From contig JAQGEQ010000254.1 in assembly GCA_034620365.1 (NCBI GenBank), forward strand, positions 124,001-188,000: a stretch of 64,000 nucleotides of DNA, given 5' to 3'. The translations under genes and the position numbers were made by a program. Shown one piece after another: positions 1 through 12,500 of this stretch. The DNA is from Pegea sp. RAD2-039 (taxonomy: Eukaryota; Chordata; Thaliacea; Salpida; Salpidae). Within the stretch, counting starts at the first letter, position 1. Every line of letters starts with the position of its first letter. Under the pieces are notes generated by a model. That model had not been told where the DNA came from, searched no databases, and saw nothing but the letters and a program-made list of their open reading frames with translations.

Positions 1-38
1 TTCAATTGATAGTTTATTGAAATGTTACAACAAAAACG

Positions 39-2078
39 TTAGATTTTCACTAACTTGCTTTCTTCTTCCTCCATTTTGATTAACTCTTCAACAAGAGTGT
101 CTTCTGAGATCTTATTATTGGGGTCTTCAGTAGGGAGCAAATCAGGGAACTCATCCAAGGCTAGCATCCCACTGGACAACTCTTTAAACTTCTTTACAAG
201 TTTGTAAATCTGAGGATTAAATTAAGGTGATTTTTACAGTTTTTAATTTTCAGTTTTTAATAATTTATTCAAATATTTTTGATTTTGAATCTAACCAATC
301 TTCCTTACCCTGCTTCTGTTAATACTTCTGATACCTTCAACTCCTGCATGTTTGAACAAAGATTCAGAAATCAGTTGATAATCAAAGTTGAGCTTCATAG
401 GTTCAACTTTGAGAGTTGAAACTCTATTCAATAGTTCAACTGCTGGCTTCGATTTATCAATAATAACCTGAGTAGAAAATTAGAAGATTATTTGAGGACC
501 TCGAAATGTTTTACAAGAAATAAAACTTTGAAAATCTTATAAGCCACCTTTCGAGGGAGACATATTTATTTTGAGTTAATTGTCTCACCTGAAAGACCTT
601 TTCTTCAACTCTAAGACATAAATCATTGATCTTGGACTTTTGAAGTAACAAGCAAAACGGTTGCAACAAATTGACCAACTATAAAAAATTAGATGAATAT
701 TTTAAGACATTAAATTTCATTTTTATCTCACAATATTGCCATCAAGTTCATCACAAGCAAATGATTCTAATTCATCAACATAAATATCACAAATATGATA
801 TCGAATACCAAGAGGATTAGTTCTAGAGTTGACTTCTTCTGGATGTAGAGGTCCTTCTTGAAGAAGATCAATAAACCACTGGATCAAGTCTGAAACAAAA
901 CAAAAAAATGTAAACTCCAAAAAAATATTAACTAATATTCATAATATTTATTATGTAATTATTATAATAAATTAGTGAAATTAATATTGAATATTTATTA
1001 TAAATTCAAACTAATGAATTTTAAATACAAAATCTTAGGATGAAAGTATAAAATGGTTTTTAAAAAAATTATACATTCAAGAAATGAGTAAAATATTAGA
1101 AAAATATAAACTTTATTCTAAAAATTATTCTATTTCAATTACAAACCTTCATTCCAATTTTTAGATTGAAAAAGTTGAAAAATATTATTAATCATAAATC
1201 TAAACAATAAATAAAATTTATCCATTCGAAGCCTGTCAATACCATTCCATTCTCTCTGCATTGTAGATAAAAATTCCTGAAAATAAATCTGGCTTCCTTC
1301 TATACTATGTAATCTAATAAAAATAAAAATTTACAAATTAGAATATTTGTTCATTCATTTTATAAACTAGATTATTATAAATATTAAATTTATATTTTTA
1401 ATTATCAATTATTTCATTCTACAAATACTATCTAGTTGATATATTTAAGAACTTATACCTTAGTATAACATTTGCCATTCTTTTAGCTAAATCTTCTTGT
1501 ACAAGTGGTTTATCAGACATCCACAGACAATAAAATAAACCTTTCCATAATAGTTTCATATCCTTACTATATTGAAAATAATAAATTTATTATATTAAAG
1601 TTTATTTATTATATTATATCAAAGTCAATCTATATTTTAAAGATAGTAATTCAAAGTTTTATTACAATAACTATAAATTATATTCTTAACTTTTAAAAAG
1701 AAAATCAATTTAAGAAGAAATAAAAAGTTAATAAAATATTGTAATTATCATTAATTTGTTAGTTTGTTAATAAAGCCAAATGCAAAATAAAAAACAAAAA
1801 GAGTAAATTAATTTTATTGATATAAATAAATATAAATAGATGAATATAATTGGTAATTTTGGAGAATATTATGATTGTAAAAATTTAACTCAATTTTAAT
1901 ATCAATAAATGTTTAAAAATTACCTTATGATTGCCAAAGGATCTTGAGATTTAGCAACTAAGTAAGCACACACTTTTTTAAAACCTACATTTCTAATTTT
2001 AAGTTCATTAGATGCTAGAGCTTTTGCAAATTTTGAAATGATTTGCAAGTTACCATTTTCTTCTTTAGATAGCATCAT
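39..2078 (-). CDS. RRP1: Ribosomal RNA processing protein 1 (RRP1/Nop52 family), 7 coding exons
   Basis: RRP1/Nop52 is a nucleolar protein required for rRNA maturation, mainly toward the large subunit. Exons read on the minus strand: 2078-1924, 1566-1459, 1313-1147, 889-732, 678-589, 467-309 and 209-39. They join in one open frame with consensus GT-AG sites. Recognisable family segments are FAKALASNELKIRNVG near the start, LLWKGLFYCLWMSDKPLVQE, REWNGIDRLRMDKFYLL and LVNLLQPFCLLLQKSKIND. The last is followed by VEEKVF, and a short acidic/Lys-rich C-terminus ends EEEESKLVKI. I start at the ATG-ATG at 2078, just after an AG acceptor, so an upstream exon (perhaps near 2.72-2.80 kb) could be 5' UTR or extra coding. 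The protein is about 300 residues and lacks the long basic tail of vertebrate RRP1, like short invertebrate forms. The family call is confident; the exact 5' end is not. Confidence 0.87.
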
Positions 2079-2080
2079 TT

Positions 2081-5000
2081 CTACAAAAAAATTTAATATA
2101 AGAAAAAAATTATTTAAAGTTGCTTTTACATATAATGTAAAAATAGTAACTAAAATATTTTTAAAAGAATTATTGTTTATATAAAAAATGTTTTAAATTT
2201 TGTAGCTAAATTTTAAGTTTAAAAAGTTTACTAACTAATTTAAAAAAAATTAAAATATAAATAAATATACACAAAAATAAATTGTTGATAAATAGACAAT
2301 TTTAAAATATAAAGGTAGGAAATACAAATTATATATATAAATTATTTTCATTGCTAATTATAAAAGAAAATTATGAGTAAAAAGAAATAATTTATATATA
2401 TATCAGAGAAGTGATAACAAATTTTCTAAAATTATAAACATAATTTTACTTATAATATTTTGAATTCTAATATATATTTTCTAGGTTACTATAATTTTAT
2501 CAGCTTATTAAAAATATAATTTTATATTACAAAAAATAGATTTGAAAATAATAAAAGAAAATTTGGAAACATTTAAATAAATATTTGAAATCAATTCTAA
2601 CTATAAAAAAAATCAGTTTTAAACTGTTTGTAAAGATAAAAATTGAAGTTAATTAATAATTACTTTTTCTAAATACTTTAACACTAATTCTTTTATAAAA
2701 TTATATAAAAATGTAAACTAACCTTTAAGAAAACTATATTCATAAAGAAAATCTTTAAATTGTGCACCAGACAAATCAACCACAAGGCGTGTGAATCTTT
2801 TCGAGATAAAATGGTCAAATAAAAAAAAGATTTTCTTGAATAGAATATTTAAAATAGTTCAGTAAAAAAACTTTACTTTTTTTATATCAAAAATTGAAAC
2901 TTTTAAAATAAAACGGTAAAAACTCTATTATAATTTTTTTAAAAGTTTTACTTATAGGTTATATGGAAATTACAAACCATAGAATAATCAAATTAAACAA
3001 ATTAAACAAAGTTACTAAAACGGTTATTGATAAAGTTTACTCGTTTACTTTAAAATTACAACTACAGCTAATATTACAAATATTACAAGTAACTATTTTA
3101 ATGATTATAAGAATATAAATGACAATATTATAATCATATTTTTATAAATAAAGTGCTGATGCCTAATTAAACCTGGAACTTTTCTTAACCTCTATATCAC
3201 CCGCAAAACTATGCATCGCAGCGAAACCAAATCTTTACTGCCATAAAAAATCTACCCATCTTTTATATTTTTTGTTTTTAATAACTATTAGTGACGCACT
3301 ATCTGATTCACTTTCAATCACTTTATTTGCGTAAGCCTGTGAGCCTAAGTTACCTGGTTAGTGGCTGCCAATCAGGCTGTATTATTTCTGAGAGAAAAAA
3401 AATCAATAATATTATGATAAGACTCGCTTTGGTGGTGATGGATGTGCAATGAGAGACGACATTAAAAATTACTGTGAGATGCAAAAGAATTGACAAAGCA
3501 AGTAGAATCCAAAAGAAAATTTTCTAAAGGTTTCTTTGAAGCTGGTTTTTCTTTTCTACTATAAAGTTGTTTACGGAGTAGAGATTCGGAGTGATCTGCT
3601 GCGACATCCACCTAATTGTTGTTATTGATGTTGAGTGATTCTACAACGCGATTGCATGTATGTTTAAAGCGAACACAACGACGGCCGATGTTCTCCTTTT
3701 AGTCGCTCCCCATACACCTTACCCTTAGGGGTTCGCCTGTCTTCTATCTAACGGACGTGTCGGAGACAGTACAGCCTTTGCTTTGCATGCTGCATATTGC
3801 TGTCAAACCAATGTGCTTCAAGACTTCCTTGTTTAAGATTTTTTACTGCCACGTTAAATGTAATAAAAAACCATTTATAATATACTTAATAGCTCCAAAT
3901 AATTAAAAGAGTTTAAATATTTTTAACAGTTTTGGAATTAGTTAGCTATTAATTATTTCTTGCAAGCTCTTATTCATTCTCTTTATTCATTCTGCAATCT
4001 TTTTTGATTTGAAAGCTGAAAACCGCTGAAAAATTTGAAAACCCATGAGTTCATCTTTTACTTTTCTTCCAAACAATAAGTATAAGTCTGTGATTTTTCA
4101 TTTAAAACTAATAGTCAATTTTTTCCATTCAGAAAGTTACACCAAAAGCTATAATCTTCTGCAAGATTTCGTTTAAAAGAAACTTTTTTTTAGTGAAATC
4201 GTTATTTGTTAAAATCAAAATAGCTGTATCAATATTTTAAGATTTAATCCATCACTTCATCTTTTATTCCATCTGATATTATCAACTGATCAAAAGTATA
4301 CTTCAGTTTGACGACCTAATGACATTTGCTGGTAGACTAGCTGAGGCTGAAAGTATCTAAATATATTACCTCAAAACCTTACAGTACTTTTATCCTTGTG
4401 GCCCTTAAATAGTAGCAAGAATTTTATAAGGATTCTTCTGAGACGAGGAAGCTTTTAAAGTACATTCTTCATAAATAAATCAATTAACTAATGAAAAGAT
4501 GTACATTAGCCCCAAAAAAGGGTTCCAAGGTGTCCACTTCTTTCTCTTCAAAAGCGGTTCTGATCCACTGATCCAGTTTACCAGGTGTCAAGTTCAAATG
4601 CTTCCTCAATAATTTTTTTATATTTTGAAAATTTTGAAAATCATCTTTTCATTAGATGAAAGTATATTTCAATATTTCTGAGCCTTTCCAACTTTTGGTT
4701 GTAACTTTCCCCCTTGAGAGCAATTAAGTTACTCTAGCATAAAATTAGAGAATAAATATTTTAGTCTCCCAGCGCTGCAACAATTAATGATCATACAAAG
4801 GGTTTGATTTGAAATCCAGGCTTCACAGTTTCCATTCCTGTATTTTAGAAAGTAAGAAATGTTTAGCTTTTTCTCAAGTGGTTTTGACATCAACATCTTG
4901 TATCTAGAATCATTACATTTTTCTAATTTTCTGTTTTTACCACTTAATTATTTTTCGAAAACTTTTCACGAGTTTTAATTTAATAAATGCAATAAACCCT

Positions 5001-8000
5001 TTTCACTTTTGCATCTTTTCATCCTGAAGTTTTTAAAATGTTTTGAGAAGTGATTTTGACAAAGAAGTCAATCTTCTATATTAATTTAAGCAGCTTTTCT
5101 GAAAACTTTGAAGATCAACTAGAGATTCAAGCTAACTTAGTAGATATAAATAAAACTTTCAGTTCTCTTCCTAATAAGAACAAAATAGCGTTCCATCTTT
5201 TTCCATTTACAGAGATAATTTTTTTAAGTACCTTAAACGTTGACATGTTTTTCGACATTTATATCAATTTGGTAATAATTTTGAATCTTATAATGTAAGT
5301 TATCTAAACAACTTTACTAAAATTAAAGTTTTATTTAAATGTTCATTATCAGTTTTAAATTAGATTTTTGGAAATAGTAACAATACTTTTATAATAATAA
5401 ATATTTTTATTAAATAACATTTGAATTGTTTAGGGGTTATATACAAATCACAAGTAAGTTAGCTGTTACCGACCTATTCCTGATCATAATTGGTGGACTT
5501 TTTATGACATCGAAAGATTTTTTTAAAACTTTTTTAAGGTGGTTGATAAGAATATTAAAAAAAGATAGTCTAGAAAGGCAAATGATAATATTTTTTCAAT
5601 TATCTATTTTGCTATAACATAATTCTGCTTTAATTTGATTGCACAGCTTTAAAAACTAAAATGTTATTATTTTAAAAGCTTACAAAAATAAACAAGATTG
5701 AAAAAAGTTTTAAATATTTTATGAAAATCTTGTTACATAAGTTGGTTTTTCAATTCATGTGCTTGAAATAAAAATTATTTTGTTAAAACTGTAGAAATTA
5801 AATTTGTAATTTTCTTCAATTTAATTTAAGCAACATTTTAAGTAGTTTGTGAGTGTTACTATAAGTGCATAAAATTGGTTGAAGTTATCAATTATGAATA
5901 CACAAGTATAGAGTTGATCATCATTAGTTAAACAACTAAAATTTATTTTGATTAAGTTTTGTCAGTGTATGTGTTTGAATTACAAAGTTTCATTACTCCG
6001 TAACTTTGATTTTGAAATTCAGTAAATGTAATTTTAAAAGAAATTTATCTAAATAGATTTGAATGAGATTTATTTTAACATAAAAAGTATAGACGTTGTC
6101 ACTAAAAAAAGTTATATTTATCAAAGTTGATAAAAGAAATAGATTTAATCGCATTTATTAAAGATTATTTTTCAAAGAAGACAACAAAATGTTTTTAGTA
6201 GATAGTACTTTCAAAGTAAAAGTGTTTTATTATGCAAAGGGACATACAAATTTTATAACTTTTTTAAATTGATCAAGTTAAAAATAGAAACAAAATTTGA
6301 TAAAAAAATTAAACTTGTGATTTAATAAGAAAACTTTAAGTAGTTCTAAAAGACCAAATATTGACTTTAGTTATGTATTCATCCAAAAATATCATAAATC
6401 TTTTAAAGTTGCAAGTTTTATTCCAAAAATAACTTTCTTTAAACTCAAAACTAACAATGACTAAAGGCTTTGAAATTGTAAATCACAGTTGTATAAGATT
6501 TATCCTAAGATATACCAACTTACAAATAATTTGTTATCTCAACAAATATTTGATATAATTTGAAAAATATTTTCCGCATGATAGAGCTATACTCATTAGT
6601 ATTTTGATAAATTTATAAGATAGTTGGAAAAAAACGAAATTATTAGTTAGCAAATTTAAACTTTGAGCAATAGTTGAAAGATGAAAGTTTTTGTATCTGT
6701 AATACTTTTAGAGAAATTCCTATCTATTTATAGATGAAAAAGCTAATCTTTTGAAATATAATTTTGTTGTAAAAGACATAATAATTCTTAGTGATTTTCT
6801 TCGAGCTTAGAAATTATCTTTAGAAATGAGATTAAGAAGTATTAGGTCGAATAGGTGCTTAAAAGAAACGTTTCAAATTAAATTTACTTGTAATAATCAT
6901 TTTATTTCATTTATTGACTTAGTTTTCAAAGATGTTTTGGTGACAAATTAGATTAATAAGAAGATTATGAAATTAAAGTCCTGATGGTGAATCTTTCACA
7001 AATGAATATTTTTTTGATGTTTTTAATGTTTTATTATCAAATTACAGAATCTCTTAGATTAGAATATTATAAGTAATTTATCAATTTAAGTCTTGTTATG
7101 AATAAAAAATGATAGATTATCAATTTTATTCTCGTAACATTCGATATTTTTCTTGTAAATTTATATATAAATTTTTATTCAATTGATATGCTTAAAAGTA
7201 ATAAAAACTTCAATAATAATTGAAAACTTCCAAATTAATAAATATAAAATGACAGTAAAGTTTTATACAAGTAACATAAGTAGTATAAATCAATTTAGTA
7301 AAAATGTGAAAAGGCAGATCCGCAAGTAGAATTTACAGCTTTATAAATCAAAACATTGTTGTCAAAGTTGCATTTAGTAGAAGAGAATTCAATATTCTGC
7401 TTTTTCTCTTATAAATCTTTCTAGAGATGAACTACATCAAACACGTTTTTTTATATACATTGATTAATCGTTTTGTAATTTAGTTTAGGATTTTTTGCTT
7501 TATAAGCTGTATTATCTTTAGAAAATTATTCAGTTTGTATAAGCTTAGTAACATTTGTTATAAAACGGAATCACATTTGTTTTTGATGTATGGTAATAAG
7601 CTATCAAGGAATTCTGTTTTAAATACTTTTAGAAATAAACTTCTAGAAGTTTTTCTTAAATAATTTTGTGAGTTTCTTTATTTATATATTTATTTTATAG
7701 TTTATAAAAGAGGTTATTATCTAACATTATTAAATTAAATAAATTGTAGTAATAAATACTTAAATTATATTCAAATTTAAAAAATGTAAAAGCAAACTTA
7801 GTTTATTTCTTTAATTATAAACCGATCTCAATAAGTTTCATCTTAATATTTTTATCTAAACTTGTTTAATCTTTAATAAAGTCTTTGTATATCAATAATA
7901 ATAAATATTTCTTAAAACTTTCAAAAGTTCCTTGAAAACTAAAAGGGTTATAAGGTTTATAAAAGCTCTTGAAAATAAAACTCTAATGGAAATGCTAATA

Positions 8001-9509
8001 TTTACATTGCTTAAGTGAGATGAAAGATTAAATCTGTAATCGGTTTCAGTAGTGACTAGTAAATACTTAAATGTTCTGACCAATCAAATAATTGTTCGAT
8101 TCATTGTTCTGACAGTTAACATATCAATGCTTTTCATGTGTACACAGAAAATAGAAAAATCCGTTTACTATTTGATCTTTTTATTAAGCAATACCTTTAT
8201 AAAGTAGATGTTTTTTTCAATAAATAAGTGATTTAATTGTTTTATGACTTATAAGAAGTTTAAAAAACTTATCAAAACTTTAATGTTTTATTATGAGGTG
8301 GCACGTACAGTTTTATGATTAAATAGTTCAGAAAGTTAAATCAAGTCTTTGAGGAAAATTCATTTTTATTGTTGATAAAAACTGTTCAATTCTAACAATT
8401 TGGTTTGGCATTAATTTAGAGTATCATTTTATTAATTAATCATGGCATTAATTATTTATTATAATTTTTTGTTTATAGCTCGATATTATATTTCCTTAAA
8501 ATGAAAAAAATATATTTCTAAAGTCTGAAAGCTTTCAAAAGTAGTTATCTTTATCAAATGAACTTTCAATTTAGTATTTGGAGCTTGTCGATTAGAAAAG
8601 GTTACCTAAAAGACCTTCTCATTTTTTATTCGTTAAGAGACTAACTGATGTAGTGAGACAAAAGGCATGTAATCTTGATGACGTAGTTGACTTAAAGATG
8701 AAATTTCATTAGCTAGATGATTGTGGAAAATAAATTCTGTTTTAGAATATGTTAGACTGAAGTGTATTTAGAGATATCTTAGTTTTATTTTTAGGGTAAT
8801 CTTCAACTTACATTTTTACGGTATAGAATGTAGTGAGCGTTTTTAAAAGCTAGTCAGTTTTTTTTTTAATTTGGAGATATATAAGAAAAAGTTTTCCAAA
8901 AAATCTTGAACTTATGGTTACAATACAACTTTAGTTATATTCGATAAAAAAAATTTAATAAATATATTCAGTCAATTAAAAAGTTTACTGATTCCTAAAC
9001 TTATTTCGTAATTTTCAATATGCTTTTTGCAGTTAAATTTTATTGATAATTAAAATATATTAATAAGTTAAACTTATATTGGAATTCTGCGCAATAATTT
9101 AAAGATTTATTATTACAAGAACAAAGGTAAATAAAACTGTTTACTTATTAATAATTATATAATATTGAATTTATGTTGATAGAGTTTTAGTTTAAACTTT
9201 AGCAAATGTCTTACTGCTGTTTAAATTGTTTGCTACTATTTATGACTTACATCAAAATAAAGTTTATTTTGTAGAAAAAACTGTTGAAAATGTTTTATGC
9301 TTTTTATAAATCAAAATATTTTTTTAATTTCATAATACTAACTTGACAAAGCAAGTCTGTTATATAATCGATTATTTCTACATGAAATCAATTCTTCTGT
9401 AACATTTTACAATATATTTTAATTCTAAAGTTAAACTTTTTGAAACTGAACTGCTTAATCATCAAGTTGTTACCAAAAATACCTCAAATATATTTTTTAA
9501 TTCATTCAG
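2081..9509. other. AT-rich intergenic region, no recognised gene
   Basis: This stretch lies between the 5' end of RRP1 (minus) and the first exon of the class B GPCR (plus). It is full of stop codons in all frames; the longest open stretch (5050-5298, plus, 82 codons) has low-complexity AT-driven composition and no family resemblance. A patch near 3180-3850 is less AT-rich than its surroundings and may hold the RRP1 promoter or an old insertion. I see no tRNA, rRNA or transposase motif here. Confidence 0.5.
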
Positions 9510-12500
9510 ATGTACAGTTTAGTACACTGTGGAGTTCTTCAATTAATCTTATTTTGTTTTTCACCTTCAACTAAAGAAAGTTATGATTCAGGTTAGTGAA
9601 AAAAAGTTTTGTACAATTTTAAATAATTTCTTTTATAATTAAAAATAAAATTGCTTGAGTTACAAGCTCAATTAAATATTAATGGTTTTCTTATCAAACA
9701 ACGTAATTAATGATCTTAAGATTAAATAATATTTTTATTACAACATATAAGTTCAATGTTACATCTGCTACTTATGAATAAGGTCTCATAATTAATATCT
9801 ATTATTGATTTCTAAGATTTTCTGCATATAGATAGTTTGAACTTCGGTGTAAGCTAGCTTTTTTTAACTCACTTTTAATCTTCTATTATATCTAATAGAT
9901 ACAACTTGCCCAGCAATGAGTATGTACTTGGTCTGCTTCCCAAGAACGTCTTACAACATGTCTTCCAAACAAAAATGCGCGTTTCAAATTAAACCAGATG
10001 GTAATTATAGCTGCCATAAGATCCATTACAAATGAAAATTATTTTATATTTGGCAAAGTTTAAATACTAAAGTTATATATCTTGATTTTGACAAAAGTTT
10101 TTTTTTAAACTTTCTCATCTACTTGAAAAATTAATGATTTATTTGAATAAAACATAACATTTTTGTTTTGAATACTATCTACTAAAATGAAAGTTTTTTT
10201 AGATAAAAAAAAATAATTGTTTGTCTCAAATGGTAGCTTAAAAATAATTTCCGGCAAATTATTTGTAGAATTTGTATTTCAAAAAACTAATTCTTTTATT
10301 GGAAAATTCAATTATACCAATAAATCACCTGATATAGTGAAAAATACGAAATTTCTCCAATTATCATATTTACTAAAAATAATCTTTATTATATCCTGGT
10401 TGTTTCAATAACATCGGACTGTCCTAATGAATCAACCAAAGATGAAGACGTTACATTTATATTCTAAACTTTATTACTAATGCAACTATGAAAAGTTAAA
10501 TTTATATTAAGCAAGATGTATATTTTACTAGAAGATGATAATGAAGCCGGAAGAAAATTAAAGATAAATCAAGAAGTTGATAATTCAACAACTATTACTA
10601 TGTTTTGTGATGGACAAAAAAAACGATGGCTCAATAAAGCTATACAACAGAAATGCTTTTTGTTAGACGAAGAAGAAACTGCAAGTATGGAAGGTAAGAA
10701 TTTCTCAGAAATAGAAGAGCAGACAAAGAATATAAGTATTTTTAAAAACAATGTGGAGGCAGCAGATCAAGTTAGTTTTTTTTTGGTTTAAAATTTAACT
10801 TATTCAAAATGTTTACATCTAAATATAAACTGTAAGTGAAATTATAAATCGATTTTTGCTAGCATTTGTTGCATTTATTTACAAATAAGAAAATTTATTA
10901 GAAATCTTTATAGCAAAGTGAAGACAAAAACATGTTTGTGTCTTCTGCAGGTTCTAATTTTAGACTTTAACTTCTGTTATTATATGTAAATTTATTACTC
11001 TGTATATTTTATACTGTTAAAATTATTACATAAACAAAATTAATTGATAATAATTTACAAATGGTTATTATAATTGCATTTTTTATCTAAACACATTTTG
11101 AGGCATTTAAGATGCTTATATTGCAATTTACAAATGTTTCGTTATTAAAAACATTTTTAAAAGAAATAATGAACAAGCTAAAAAAGCTATATTATTATTA
11201 GATTTTTCTATCCAGATGGTGAATTCAATTTGTTTAAGAATTTTGTTAAAATTTTTTGAAATTAAAAATAACTTTTTTTCCAGGAAATCTTTAATGTTTT
11301 GCTCAACATTGCTACAGTGGGACACGGAGTTTCTATATTAGCACTTTTTGTGGCGATTACTTTATTCGTTTTCATGAGGTTTGTTTTTAAAGTCTTTTAA
11401 CGAACTTCTTGATACTTTTTCTTTAAATGATTCATATTCAATTTATTTTTATGTTAAAGACGTCTTTTATGTATGCGGGTTGTGATTCACATCAATTTGA
11501 TGATTGCATTTTTTCTAAGAGGTCTGACTTGGATGCTGCATCATCCAATGATTCAGAGTAAAACTTTTTTATTCCTAGAAATTGGCAATTAAATTAGTTT
11601 TAAGTAAAGTTAAAGACGTTTTTGTTTAAATGAAATGTCAATAAATATCAAATCCTTTTAAAAAGCTTTTTATATAAAGATGCTTCGAATTACTACGAGT
11701 CTCAAGCCAAACAAGAGACTGCAGATATAGTAACACAACAATATTATGAGAAAGATTATGCCAAGCTGAAAAAACTTTATGATGAAAATTGCCAACCAGA
11801 TGAAATTTTTAATCATAAAACGGTAATCAAATTCATTTTAATACTTCTCAAAAACAAATAAATAGTAATTAACTTAAACATGACTTTCATACATATATTT
11901 TGCTCTATTTGCATATAAAATTTATCTTAGGACTTTTTTTAACATACCTCTTATTATATAATGAACGTAAAAATTACAATTTGTAATCTTTTTAGTAAAA
12001 ATTTTAATATTATTAAACATCTGTTTTCACAATCTGAAGCGACTGGATAATTCAATATATTTATTATTGAAATAACCAATTTTTCTTTAACAGCTTGTAT
12101 GTCGAATTTATTATATTCTTTTGCAATATTTTTCAATGGCAAATTACTACTGGCTGCTGGTGGAGGGTATCTATTTGTTACTTTTATTAAAATCTTTTTC
12201 CAATAACAAACGAAGGTGTATGGCAGCTTTTATCTTTCTTGGTTGGGGTGAGTTAACAGATTCAAGCTTATTTTAGATTGACTTATTATTTCATAATTTG
12301 ATATCCATAAACAATTCATAAATTAAACAAAAAAATAATCTTCTGAAAATTATCCAAACAATCATTCTAAATATTGACAAACAAAACAATTAATAGTCAA
12401 AAAAATAACGACAAAAATACTTGAAGATATGTATAAATTAGATATCTCAAGATATATGACTTGATTATCAAGCATAAAACTTTAAACCTGTTTTATTTGT

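Noticed and set aside
5050-5298. 82-codon plus-strand frame in the RRP1-GPCR interval
   Set aside because: Phe/Ile/Asn/Leu-rich text typical of AT-rich noncoding DNA; no motif and no neighbouring exon.
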